From: Mya arenaria
Taxonomy: Eukaryota; Mollusca; Bivalvia; Myida; Myidae
NCBI RefSeq assembly: GCF_026914265.1
Contig: NC_069136.1
Location: 54,601,658-54,665,657, forward strand
Direction: 5' to 3'
Length of the DNA: 64,000 bases
A program made the translations under genes and the position numbers. Positions 1 through 12,099 of this stretch are shown one piece after another. Positions within the stretch are counted from its first letter, which is position 1; each line of letters starts with the position of its first letter. The notes under the pieces were generated by a model. That model saw only the letters and a list, made by a program, of their open reading frames with translations, had not been told where the DNA came from and did no database searches.

Positions 1-91
1 AAACGCTCAGGTGTTCACCTTATAACTTGTTGTCTGACTACTTTTAATATGTTATTGTCAAAAGCATCAAGTATATGACTATCATACAAAC

Positions 92-2509
92 CAGCTATTG
101 GTGGACCGGCGAGGACAGCTATTCCCGAGATAAAGCTGGTCATTCCGAAAGCGCAAGACAGCTTCTCTATGCCGACAATGTCTGCCAGCAATACAGAGGT
201 AAGCGACACAGTAACGCCTGGAATATGAGGACGAAGTATCACAAAATCTGAACCGTAAAATCCGAACATATAAAATAATGTGTAAACAGCTGTTGGAAAT
301 TATCAGAAAAAGATAACAGACAAGAAAGTCAGTTTTATTCTTGTAAAAGAATATTACCGTTTTAAAGTAAATCTTACGCTTTAAGGTAACACATTGTTCA
401 ACAGTACACATGCCGCAGCAGCAGCATTTTATATTCCCGCTCAAATTTATGTACTAACACGTACCACTAAACACTCCAAATAAGGTTGAGTACACGACAA
501 GAGACCAAAATGACGTCAGAAAAGGTGCGGCCGTAGTGGAAACGCCGCAGATAACTAGAGCCGTGTTGTAAAGGAAGAGCCGATTGACCCACTTCCGGTC
601 TGATAGGAAGCCAAACAGGACGCGTGCAACGGTGTTGGTTATACCAACTATGGAGAGAAGCCAGGCAGCTTCCAGCTCGTTAATACCTGATATGAAAAAC
701 GGAATTTGATCTAATGTTCAATTTTGGTGGAAGAGATTGTCTTGAAGTATTAACTTCGCTCCACATCTATGTTACGAAAGCGTGTATATTTTTGGATAAT
801 ATTATACAAAAAAGTATCATGGACGTATTTAGGACCTGTGTATTATAAACCAGTTACGTTTCTCATATTACCTACAACTGATATTATAGATAGCATATAT
901 GATATTATAACACTCCGTAATACGCTCATAAAAGTTTTCTAATTGAAAAAGCATGTATTTTTGTATGAGCATTTAACTATAAAACTTACCAAATTCAATT
1001 GCAGTGTCTGGAAGGTATATGTATGGAACATAATACCCGAGACTGTACAGAAACGACGATAACATAAACAGGTTAAATGGCGCAACCTTGAATATAGTAA
1101 TGTCAAATTGTTCCTTGATACTAGCAATACATCTTTCGATTGGATAAGCACATGGACACGTGGATTGCCCCTTGTCATTTATTGACAGATAGGAACTGGT
1201 CTGTTTGCTTGTACAAATGTTGTCATTTGTGGAAGTGTCGTTGTTGTCAATATATGCTAAAAGGCCTTGGATTTCTGGTCGAGGGACATTTGTATCAATG
1301 GAATTATTCGAGGTATGGTCACAGAACGGCACTAATGTCGGATACTTAGATTTGGTAAAAGCGGCACGACTAGGTGAGCTTTCTTCGAAATGTCCACGAC
1401 TATTGACTGGATTGTCTTGCTCGGAATCAATTGCTAAACAATCCTTTACGTTATCGCTTTCATGATTCTGCAAAGGTAAAAATAGAAGACCACAAGCGAC
1501 GCAGTTGAGGAGCAGTCCAGCATGCACTAAAATCGCCCCTCGCCAGGTGTAGTTTTGAACAAGTAGACTAGTAACGGGACTGAATACAAAGGTTCCTATT
1601 CCAGTTCCACTGACCCCTATTCCGGAAGCAAAGGCTCGTCGTTTATCAAAGTATGACGCTACACAAACAATAGACGGAAGGTAGATAAGCCCGTAGCCAA
1701 TACCTATAACATAAGTAACACCTATCAAAAATAACGTAAGACTACATATTATTTTAACAATCCAATGACAACTAGAGGAACAAATCCAGTATTCAACAAT
1801 TCGAGTAAAAAGCAGAGATAACATTACATTTACTTATATAAAACCAAACTGGATACCATGTTATAACTCACCATGGTGCTTTGTTTCCTGTTGGCTTTAG
1901 AAATGTACTCACCGGGAAGAAATCCTAACGAAAAATACAGGAACTGCAAACTAGGAGCGAAAACACTGATAATATGACTGCCGAATATTATTAGAGCACC
2001 GGATATGGCAACCGATCTGCATCCAAACTTGTTGACAAACATGGACACTATTGGACCTGAAAATAGCCATTAACATGCCAGAACCCTAGCTAGAATAGTG
2101 TATTGAATGATTTCTTAAAGTAACTAAGGTTGTCTGTGTAGTCGCATTCGAAGTAGCTCGAGATGGTTTGTTTTAAGGCGAGCTTGGATATTCAATTGAC
2201 TGAGTGCGTTAACGACCGCTTTATTATATGAACTGTATTAGTCGCTTAAAATTTTAATTAAAGAGATGAAATAGCTCAAAAATCAATATCGACACTAAGA
2301 GAAAGATATTATTAACCTATAAGAAAGGTAACGCTTGTGCTTAGTGATGCGATGACAGCAGTGCTACCCCTTGACGAACCGAAGTACTCGAGAAGCTCTA
2401 CATTGATGACGCCGAACGAATAAGCCACTCCGTCTGTGAAGACACTCATGCAGAAAGACGCAGCGCACACAACCCATCCCCATCCCCCGTCAGGAGCCGG
2501 TGACGTCAT
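92..2509 (-). CDS. Monocarboxylate transporter-like gene A (MCT/SLC16 family), 5' five exons
   Basis: Multi-pass plasma-membrane transporter of the major facilitator superfamily, probably carrying a monocarboxylate or related small solute with protons or sodium. Visible exons, read on the minus strand: 2509-2317, 2056-1913, 1703-990, 686-465 and 217-92. All junctions are phase 1 with GT/AG sites, and exons 2, 4 and 5 are 144, 222 and 126 nt, the same as in gene B. The N-terminus carries the MCT signature PDGGWGW; exon 3 carries YFDKRRAFASGIGVSGTGIG, the second family motif, then a hydrophilic central loop. Exon 4 has NTVARVLFGFLSDR; its Arg matches the substrate-binding Arg of MCT1 TM8, while the Asp four residues before it is Asn. 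The start is the ATG directly before the signature. The last exon, by analogy with gene B, lies left of base 1. No break is seen. Substrate cannot be assigned. Confidence 0.88.
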
Positions 2510-2520
2510 TATGCCTGCAT
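2509..2520 (-). promoter_or_regulatory. Three-codon upstream ORF overlapping the start of MCT gene A
   Basis: Immediately upstream of the gene A ATG (2509-2507) is ATG CAG GCA TAA at 2520-2509. The last A of its TAA is the first A of the main ATG (TAATG). Such stop-start overlaps can favour re-initiation and can damp translation. Whether this stretch is in the mature 5' UTR is unknown. Confidence 0.4.
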
Positions 2521-4230
2521 TTGTGTTTATTAGAATAAATATTCACCGATCTTGAAAGATCAATCTTATTATACGGTACGTTTAATATATACATATGGTA
2601 AGTGATGTAAAAAGTTGGCTTACAATATTCCGTGTGATGTGTACATCAAAATGAATAACAAATATATCATTGGTAAATTTCAGACGAAAGCAAACATGTT
2701 GAATTAAATTCAAATCAAACTTAAATAGATTCACGTGATACTTAAAATTAGTAAGAAGTCAATGTACTTTGCTTTTGTTGTATTAACTGTGCATCAAGTC
2801 TAAGTGAAGTTAAAGCATTTCCTTGTGGACCGTTTTACCATTTAACATTACGTACATGTATCCGATCCACGATTTAGTGTGTCATTTAAACGTGTCATTG
2901 GCAATAATTTAGCTGCCCGGTAAACAAAGATGCCTTTGGAATGTTTTATTATTGCTTTCTGATTTCAACTTCGTGGACTTAATAACAAAAAATGCATCAT
3001 ATTCATTTTTTTTCAATTTATTTTAGATTCTTAAATAGGTCATATATATAGTTTTTCAAAGCACAAAAATTACTTAAGGTATAGTTTTTACATAGTCTTT
3101 CTTTACAATTAAAAAAAAACACTTTAAAATAATACCAAATAAAAACAGGGTCACCAGGCATGTAAAATCAACATGATTAAACATTTGATACTTTAGGACG
3201 ATAGCGACAAATTCAAAACGGCCGGCATTCGACTGTATAAAGCTGTTATGCCGGTAATTTGTTAATAAATGTAATTTATCGATTGAGAATAATTTCAATG
3301 GATTATTTTTATCTATTTTATTAACCTGAAATAAGTTTTGCTTGGACATATTTGAAATCCGAACAGTAACGTTTGAGCTTAATCATGTTAATGTGAGAAA
3401 GTGACATGTCAGCCATTTTGAATAAGTATGCTCTGTTTTTGTATTTGGTCAGTATCACTTAATTGCCAGTCAATATTAACATGTTTGACCGTTTGTTCTG
3501 GTGAAAAGAATACATCATTACCTTCTAAACAAGTTGTTATCCACACGTGTAGTCCATGATCACATTTGATTTCATAAAATCTGTATCTATCTTGTTCAAT
3601 GCATCAAAACTATTACATGTATTATCATGGATCTAGTTGAACACGTATTAATTAGACGAATGTTCCTATTACACTCTGAAATCAAGAAATCAAATGCATT
3701 GAACTAGTTCATTATTTTTAAGTGCCCCATCAAATCTCCAATATTACAAGTGTAAACAATCAGTATCCGGATTTGACCAGTTAATTCATTGAACAATACT
3801 TTAAAGGTGTACATAGATAACATCAATTTACATAACCTTTCGGGGTTACTGACCTTATATATAGAGAGAACACTATCATCACCATGTGTTAATATGACAT
3901 CTCGTCAAATTTAAGGTCATACAAGATGTAACTATCTTGATCTTGTTTTTATGGTTGATTCGTGTTACTTTTAGTTTCTATTTGCGAAGTAAGTATAGAA
4001 ATGTTGAAAATATTAACTTGTTGTTTTGAGATTAGTTATGATCGATAGCATTTGTTTTATGTTTTCTTAAAGGGTGATTTTAGTGAAGTATAGAATGCAA
4101 GTAGCTTCACTATGTGCGGGGTGTTTCTATATTAAGAGTAAACAATTACAGCGGCTATACTTGCCTGCTTGTTGGTTATCTACAAACATCAGTTACGTTA
4201 TAATCTGCGGTAGATATTGAATATTGTATC
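2521..4230. other. Intergenic, no supported feature
   Basis: AT-rich DNA upstream of MCT gene A. Short ORFs here lack recognisable motifs and have low-complexity composition. I see no RNA gene or repeat edge. Confidence 0.5.
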
Positions 4231-4390
4231 TCTTTGTGCGGGTTTGCTTATGAAAATATGCGCGTTTGCTATGTGCGGATTTGCGGAAACTTTCAGATGC
4301 TCGGTTATGCGGAGCCCGGGACGGCTTATTTATATATGCCGGTTTGCTTAGTGCGGACTTGCGGAAACTTGAGGAACGCGAAACGCGTGA
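4231..4390. repeat. Degenerate tandem repeat, GC-richer patch
   Basis: The phrase TTTGCTTA...GTGCGG.TTGCGGAAACTT occurs twice, about 4246-4294 and 4339-4371, within a patch clearly richer in G and C than its surroundings. Both strands are open across it (118 aa plus, 70 aa minus), which follows from the repeat composition. No protein family is recognised. Confidence 0.45.
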
Positions 4391-4479
4391 CCTTTGGCTT
4401 TCCATACTACGGAGTGCATAAAGAGCACATTGAAAAATTATGTTGCTTTTTCATACGTTGTCGGGCTGTGAGAAATATT

Positions 4480-5970
4480 TTCTCTCGGTACGGGCTCAAC
4501 ATTAAATACTTATTAACTGTTAATGACTATAACCCTTATGCCAGAATACCGACTGGTGAATCTAAGTTCGCCTTTATACATATATCCTGAAATTCTTGAA
4601 TAAAATTGTGCATCATATGACGACTCGTGACAGATCCTTTAATGTCTTGACTGCCAAGCTCGTCCCTGTATCTTCTATTGTAAAATTGAGAGATTAATTG
4701 ACTGTTGTTTCGGATCACTATTTGTCATCTTAATGCAAACATTCAATAACTGCATTTATGTTATGATATACTTGTACTGAGCTATTGCACTTTGGTTACG
4801 GATTATGTTATACATGTACTCTAGTTTGTAAATATGTCGTTGTAACGATTTATGGCGATGCTCCGTATGAAACAAATCGCGGAAATGACCTACATAGTCA
4901 GTAAAAGTATAGCTAATATAGTATTCAGACTATCTGAACTTGAGCAATGCGATGAACATTCAGTTTGAACAACACCACACATCTCGTTTTAGTGCATCAG
5001 TATTGACATGAATGTCACTTTGAATTAAAGGTTGGCATAGTTTGTGCTTTAGTTGGATCAACCTTCGTTTAGAGTGAATTGATTTACTAGCTTTATAAAA
5101 TGCAATAAGTAATTACACTGTTGAAACTTCGCACACCCATTAACACGATTTGTCTAGTAAGATGGTATGAAGTTATGATTTGTTGCTGGGTAGAGAAACC
5201 GGAGCAACGTCCAAGCGTTAAGGACATTTAAGAAAATGGCTAATATATTTTTGCCGCACAACAAGATATGTATATATAAGTTATGTATTTATATATTTCT
5301 ACATTTATTTCTTCTTTCAGTTTTCTCAGATTTTCACATCTCTTAGAATGATGTCGAATTGCACTGACAAATACCCAGATGAAGTAGTATAGTGTGATCA
5401 ATTAGAGCATAAGATATAAACACATTCATTCAGGACGGCGAAGGAAAGTCGGTAACAGATAGACTTTCAATTATCTTAACCGCAATCCATGACCCGTAAT
5501 ATGGCATAGCGCTATAAAGCTGCGTTAACACATATAGGTCATTGGATTAAAACAAAAAATACTAATACAGAATCCGCTGTAACAAAAGTTCTGCATGAAT
5601 CACATATAGGTCTTGATATATGTATAGAAAATCAGCTGGCCTACCCAGTGACTGGTGTAATCCAATATACAAGTTTCAGTTATACTCTTTTATTCAGAAA
5701 CTTTTTTAAGGCTGTACTAGAATAACAGAAAGCTACAACTATCAACACACTTATAAACACTATCAACTACAGATCGATGTAACATCGTCTGATACTAATT
5801 TCTTAAATTTTGATTGGCTTTCTAGCTCACCACATTAGATAGTCTTGCAAGAACACTTACTAATGACTGTAGAAACTGCAATTATGTTATCTAAACGATC
5901 ATTTGTTCTTAAAAAACAACTGTCTGCTATCAGGCCTTTGTCACTTCAGCAACTACTGAGTGTATGAAAA
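4480..5970. other. Intergenic, no supported feature
   Basis: AT-rich sequence without convincing ORFs, repeats or RNA genes. Confidence 0.5.
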
Positions 5971-5979
5971 AGGTACAGA

Positions 5980-6510
5980 ACTGACCAATCCGACGATATT
6001 CAGTCACACCTCAAGACCTTAATATCCATTTAGAGGTTTAAACTTCTAACACTAATCCAGCCATCGAATAACCAGCAGCGGCAAGCGTGGCTGCTGAGCG
6101 TAACGTTTCAAGTAAATCAGGTTGTGCCCCGACGTGTTTTCCTATAACATACTAAAGATCCTAAAGTTGGAGAGGTCAAAGTGGCTGTTCACCAGCTCTG
6201 CGCCGTATTCATTGGTTAAGTACTTGCACTAAGCGTGATAAATGAAAGTAAATGGGGAAAAGTAGCCTGTAAAATAGACTGACAGGGCTTAGTCGTATGC
6301 AGAATTTTCACTATACTGTCTTAGCTGGGTCACATTATTTATTAATGGTTTATCAGATATCTTGGTACCCTGACGGTATTCGTTCGACTCAATTGGGAAC
6401 TCAATCCGTGCAAGGCAGTCGTTAAGCGCGGCAATATCCCCTTTGATGTCGATATACTCGCCGGTGATTAAGATGCCGGTGGCTAGAGACTCTTGAAAAG
6501 TTCAATGTTG
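5980..6510 (-). pseudogene. Possible decayed coding remnant, family unknown
   Basis: On the minus strand, from about 6500 down to 6290, a frame without a start codon reads about 70 codons of ordinary mixed composition (includes ITGEYIDIKGDIAALNDC and NNVTQLRQYSENSAYD) before a stop. Further down, about 6215-6030, shorter protein-like pieces appear (NEYGAELVNSHFDLSNF and GHNLIYLKRYAQQPRLPLLV) separated by stops. The amino-acid mix is unlike the surrounding AT-rich noise ORFs, which suggests an old gene or element fragment. I do not recognise the family. Confidence 0.3.
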
Positions 6511-6519
6511 AAGCAATTA

Positions 6520-7300
6520 TGTGGATACCACTTGAATACCTTGAATACTGCACCGAGTTGCTTTTTGATTCACTTGCTATGATCGGACAGCTCTCAAATG
6601 AGTCAAATGTATATAGCACTAGAGCTACTACTTTCTGAACTTAAAGTTGTTTGTTTTTTACACAATGCAAGAACATTGAACTATAATTTCAAATCGTACA
6701 TTTTTGTTGGTGAACATCACCTTCTGGTTAATATTTACAAACATTTAGTGTTAATATTTATTTATATATTTATATTAGTGTAACCAATAATAGAGTTCGG
6801 GAAGTATTCTAACATTGGTCGATCGTGAACATTAACCAAGGACATCAAAGTTTCACAGACTTTTAAAAACTGCTTTATGATTGTGTTTAAGAAGTCTTCA
6901 CGATGACCGGACAAAATGATGGAAATAAGGATATTCTAAATATTTTGATTCAAATCAACAAATTCACACAACTCTGGTCACTGTCTTTAAAACTTCGGAC
7001 CTTACAATGTTCATGAACTTATCTCCTCAAACCATTACTCACTCTTTCCTTGAAATTCGTCATATTACTGTTCAACTATTATATTAACTTGATGTCACTA
7101 TTGACTATATATAAGACTATTCTATACCCCAATACCTACGTTTTGACAACATTTTTTTTAAACCTCCTTATTTACGTAACTAGCGAACTAAACCAGGATG
7201 CTAAATGGCACATGCGACTTTATGCCCGGTTGTACCCGTTAAGGCGGTACCTAACAATCCTTGATAAACACACCTAGTTCTTTTCATATAGTAGAATGTA
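6520..7300. other. Intergenic, no supported feature
   Basis: AT-rich; only low-complexity hydrophobic ORFs, which I do not regard as genes. Confidence 0.5.
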
Positions 7301-7303
7301 TAT

Positions 7304-7471
7304 ATGCACCGTGTTGTTTGTGGAGTTTTGTGCTGTTTTTCCATGTTTCTTGTTTGTGATTTTTATACATTTTTGGCGATAACCCTGTGCCATTTAACGG
7401 GGTTTATGTTAAAACATTTGGCTACTGAGCTTGTTTCTGTAATTCTTCACATAAATATTTATGATAAGCCA
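7304..7471 (+). repeat. Dispersed 170-bp repeat, copy 1
   Basis: Contains the cores GTGGAGTTTTGTGCTGTTTT, ACGGGGTTTATGTTAAAAC and TTGGCTACTGAGCTTGTTTC. The same cores recur at 8222-8345 (minus), 27058-27110 (minus, partial), 28795-28950 (minus), 50322-50478 (plus) and 52998-53045 (plus, partial). It is a dispersed non-coding family; the 65-aa ORF across it is a by-product. Class (SINE or MITE) not determined. Confidence 0.7.
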
Positions 7472-8221
7472 GCCAATATCAACGATGCTCAAAAGTTCTA
7501 ATGCATACATAAAGTCGAATTCATTAGCTCGAACTCGCTGTCTGGCTAAATATGTCTTTATCCATGTTTTAAAAGTAAAGAGACATAATTTCTGTAAGAA
7601 AAAGTACACATTAAAACAAATTGTAGGTGCGCAAGTTACCGTGCCGAACAGCGTTCTTATGAAATCTAATGAGTGTGTGTACGGTACTTTTATAACATAA
7701 TGCAATTATATTTTTCAGGGCTTTTTTGTACAAAGTAGCTAGCAATAACTTTTGTTTAAATGAGTGATAGGCCATAACCATTGCTAGATCAAATGAAATG
7801 TCACACAAAATTCAGGCGCAAGATTTTACCTGCTTGACAATAGTTCACCTCATATACGCGCATAAAGCATGGTATGATTCGAAATCTTAATCTTGTCTCA
7901 TTTTGCTTTTTCTTAAAAACGTAACTTCTCAAAACGTAAATGTCTAATTGTTAAAATAATCAGATGTATTCAATTTCATTTTGTACTGTAGAATCTCTTT
8001 TCTTTGTAATGTTTACATCACATTTTAATCAACAAAGTTTATGAGAGAATGAATTTGAATACTTTTTGTATTAAGTGGTTGATTTAGTGGAGATTCTTTT
8101 TGGGAATTTACTTATAAGTTTTTTGAGATCTTTAGGAATATCACGAAAATTCTCAAGTTCTTTCTCCATATTATTTCCAACTAATTTTTCCACAAATCCG
8201 CATGACATTACTCAATATATA

Positions 8222-8344
8222 TGCAAAAACTACAGAAACATGATAAGTAGCAAAAGGTTTTAACATGCCAAAGACATAGAACACAAAATCACAAACAAGA
8301 AACAGAGAACAGCACAAAACTCTACATACAGCACAGTGCATAAA

Positions 8345-8345
<1 letters not shown>
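8222..8345 (-). repeat. Dispersed 170-bp repeat, copy 2
   Basis: Reverse complement carries GTAGAGTTTTGTGCTGTTCT, a diverged TTTCTTGTTTGTGATTTTGT core and TTTTGCTACTTATCATGTTTC, matching copy 1. It runs directly into a TA microsatellite, which may be its natural edge. Confidence 0.65.

Positions 8346-8403
<58 letters not shown>
8346..8403. repeat. (TA)n microsatellite
   Basis: Uninterrupted TA dinucleotide run of about 58 bp adjoining the dispersed repeat copy 2. Confidence 0.97.
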
Positions 8404-8406
<3 letters not shown>

Positions 8407-9890
8407 GGTATGTTTATCAAGAATTGTTAGGTAGCGCCTTGGAACGGTCAGTAAAATGTAAATTTACTTAACGTTCTATTAAAGGACATTCTAGCATGTA
8501 TTATGTTAATAAGCATCATTGCTCAATATGTATAAGAAAATTAATTATAGATAAAAAATAATATACTTTTTTTTAATTGTTACCTGTAGTGTTTTGTCAA
8601 CAAAAGTTAGAGATAATACACGTTTAAAAAGAGAAAAGTATAAAATGTTGCTTAGTTATTTGCTATAATGCGGTAAAATGAGACTGACTTGAGATTTGAC
8701 AGGATTTTACGTGATGTTTCGACGAGGTTAAAACAAAACCCATCTGTACAAATACTTACATTGGTGCAACTTCTATTTTCTTAAAATATAAAATTGCCAA
8801 TAATGCTGCCAAATGCTCGTCATTCAGAAATAAAAACTAATTAGACATAAAAAAGTTTCTAGGCTTTTAAAGAATATGTGTTTCACCTACTGCAAAATCA
8901 AGGTTTTCTTTCATTATCACCGATTTTCGGTACCTTTTACTGACATGGTAAAAAGTTTTAATATAACATTCAATCCTTTCAGTCAATTTTGAAAACGATA
9001 AGGTGATAAACAAAAACTGTTTTGCTAAACAAATTACGTTCTTCAGTATGTGAGTCAGACATTTTCTTGCGCCAGTATTTAACACTTGTATTATTATTAT
9101 TGTGGGAATGCACCAAACACCGATCTCGTGTGAAATGAAAGTCAATGATCAATACGTCGCACAGTTTTATCAGTACTGGTCGTTTGTCTCATAATTAAAA
9201 CGAATGTCATGCGCATTTTGTTTAAGCAAGCTAATTTGGACTTTATGAAAGCATTTGATTATTAATGTGTTTTTTTTTAATTATAACCTGCACATATCAA
9301 TTTAAGAACAGGGTTTTTTGGTGTTGTTTTTGCTTTACTTACTACTATTTAACTTTTGACATTCGAAAGGCAATCCCTAAAAGGCACATTCTTAAATGAT
9401 AAAATATACATTGAATGCAAAACCATAGAGATCAATTCAAATGATAAACCAAACTCTGAGCATGACAAAAAGTAATTATATGTGGTGCACTTGATCCTAG
9501 TCTGTACTTGCTACCGGTCATATTGCCACATTTTGGACACATGCAAAAATGCATATAATTGTGTAAATGATATTGCGAGTTAAAACATGGATTGATAAAC
9601 GAATAACAATCTTGATTAGGACAGAACTGAAACTCAATTTGGCCGAAGTTACTTTGCAAAATGTATGACTAGAGGAACGATTTTTTATCGGTGATATTTA
9701 CGTCATTAGATAAAATGGATATTAGTAGTGAGTTTCGATATTAACGTAATTAAGAACTCAAACTTCCATATTATATTGTGTATTTGTATGTCTTAATTAA
9801 ATATGATTCATAGCGGTTAACAACATTTTACGTTTATATAACGACGTTCGTTTTACAACAGATATAACATTTATACATTTAATTAAATTC
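8404..9890. other. Intergenic, no supported feature
   Basis: AT-rich DNA. ORFs at about 8867-9145 and 9432-9659 (minus) have no recognisable motif and no convincing splice context. Confidence 0.5.
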
Positions 9891-9893
9891 AGA

Positions 9894-12069
9894 TTGATCG
9901 CTACGGAACTCGCAGCAATGGACTTAAGCCGCCGATATCAACTCGTACTTTCAAGAATTCTAGAGAACGTTGTGTTGCCCACCACTTCCATTCAAAAACG
10001 GAGAAGGACGTGGCTAATGAAAGAAGCAATACATTCGGTTAAAGCTTTCTTTTTTAAATGTAAACAAATGTTGACAGAATGCTGGTATCGATTACGTACA
10101 AGAAGTACGCCAAAGCGAAGCAACAACTCTCTATGGGTTCAGATATTGACATGCTCTATTGTTTTGAAAATACCCAGGTTATACTTGAATGGTCTAGCTG
10201 GAAAGATGGTGTCGTGAATTTCCATGCCATTCAAAACTCGAAAACACCTCCACAACATTGCAACCTGCTTTGCGTGAAACAAGAAGAACCTGTCCCTGAA
10301 ACAAGGACTAATGAGAATTGTTATTTTAAAGACAATCGGGCTTGATTTTTCTCCTGAACACTGTAAGCATTATTTTTCTGAAGACACTTTGCCGACCCAA
10401 TGACAATTTGAAAAAATACGGACCCGTTGTGTCATGGAGCTATAACACGGACTATGTTAAGGCTTTAAACTGCCCAGTGTTGCCGTATGAGTGCAAATTT
10501 GTTTTTCGAAGACCTCGATCAGGCCACTAGCCAAGCCCATCACTTCTAGACGAAGCAAAAGCTTGTGGTACGTTTGTTGTTCCGCAGTGGTACAGCGAAT
10601 CCCCACATTAACCAAAAAAGTTTTAAAAGGTTGGCCAAGTGACTGATGATTATATGGTTACTGAAAGTGTCGGATCACTTCTTCAGTGGAGATACTCAAC
10701 ATCACGGATGGAAGGACTGTTTGTATTCGACTGGAGTATATAACAGTTGGAGGTGTACGTTCTATTAAGTTTAATACGGAAGACATTTCTGAAGCCGATA
10801 TTGGGCGATAGACTGAGCACATTTCATATGAAGACAACACTGATGTATACTGTGAAGAATTACCCGAAAGAGATTTGGAGAGAAAACAATATCATACAGT
10901 GCGTCACCTACTGTCTTAAAACACTTTTGAGATGGTCACTGCTAAGGTTTTGCCCTCATTTCACAATAGCAAATGTTAACTTGTTCACGGGGAAGATTCA
11001 CGCACACGAAACACCTCAGTTGGTTAGCATACTGTCGGAGATTATTTTGAGCAACATACAATGCGTATTTCATATAGAAATTGACAATATTAGTGATCGT
11101 CTCTGGAAAAGAGTTGCGAGATTTAATTTCTCGTTGCCATCGTGGGTATATAACAACTGCGCTTTTGCGATACTAATGGCTTGCGAATACAGCAGCGAAT
11201 ACTTCAAATGTTTTCTTCAAATACTGCAAGATCTGGATCAAATGACTTACAACGATGCCATTCTAATGCTATGGCGATATTCATCCATACTGCACTGCAG
11301 AAATGGTCAGAAGTGGGAGATGAAAGGCATATAGAAGCAGCCAAAGAGTTTGGTCCAATAATTTCATGCACTGGCATAAGTATGCGAGCATCGAGGTGCA
11401 TCAAACTTACAAGAAATATTCCAAAACAAATAACAGAAATGTACGGCTTTGGCGACACCCGAAGTTCGGTATCAACTAGACTGAAATATGCTTCGATGCT
11501 CTGTTGTAGTAACCAGTTCAATGCCGCGGCGTTAAGCTTATATTTATGTGAACAGATAATAGGGAAGACGCCGGTCTGCCAAATGTGCCTCGTTGAGAGA
11601 CGTGAACATATACCTCCCGTGAGTAATCTTCATTGTAAAGTATTGATGCTTTCCAATGAGGACATTTTTGATTCAGTTATCGTTACAAGTGTTGTCTTCA
11701 GTCGCCATGAACTGCACTGTGTGCCTGGATTTCTGATATATGACATGTTTCGCACATTTACCACAGACGATAAACTGGACAGACAACCATACGGGGATAT
11801 ATGGATGGATTGTTGTAGATCTGTTGACATTTATGTATTACCTGCAGTTCATCACATACCATGCTCTTGGTTCTTCTGATCAAATGAATGATTGTTTCAA
11901 CAAATTATTAAACTATGTTGGATACGAGTATTATGAATACGGGGGGCATTATTATGTTGCAATTAATTTGCTTGGACATTGTTGTGAGCTACTCGGTCGT
12001 TTGGATATTGCGTGGGTCAATTACAAGACCTCATCCTCGACGTTCCCCCTAAATAATGCTGCTATTTAG
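9894..12069 (+). pseudogene. Mab-21 / cGAS-like receptor (cGLR) pseudogene
   Basis: Remains of a Mab-21-domain nucleotidyltransferase, the family of cGAS-like receptors, many of which sense nucleic acid and make cyclic dinucleotides in innate immunity. Pieces lie in order along one strand but in changing frames. 9918-10090 is an N-terminal helix. About 10135-10260 has GSDIDML, the metal-binding acidic motif of the nucleotidyltransferase core. 10400-10530 continues the core. 10747-11110 includes STFHMKTTLMYTVK and CPHFTIANVNLF, typical of the C-terminal Mab-21 lobe. 11290-11780 and 11830-12069 resemble the helical C-terminal extension found in molluscan members (LQFITYHALG, INLLGHCCELLG, NNAAI). 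At least five frame changes and several stops separate them, so no full protein can be made. It appears intronless, so it is either a decayed single-exon gene or a retrocopy. The family call is firm; immune function of the ancestor is inference. Confidence 0.8.
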
Positions 12070-12099
12070 CATATGTGCAGAATAGTTCATGGATTTACT

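Noticed and set aside
15-91. Read-through of MCT gene A exon 5 into GLYDSHILDAFDNN
   Set aside because: Gene B has a splice donor at the same phase and a separate last exon (LYDISGSY...). Here a GT follows at the same place, so the similarity of GLYD is probably chance.
4193-4590. Short direct repeats considered as a CRISPR or satellite array
   Set aside because: Only two degenerate units, uneven spacing, eukaryotic context.
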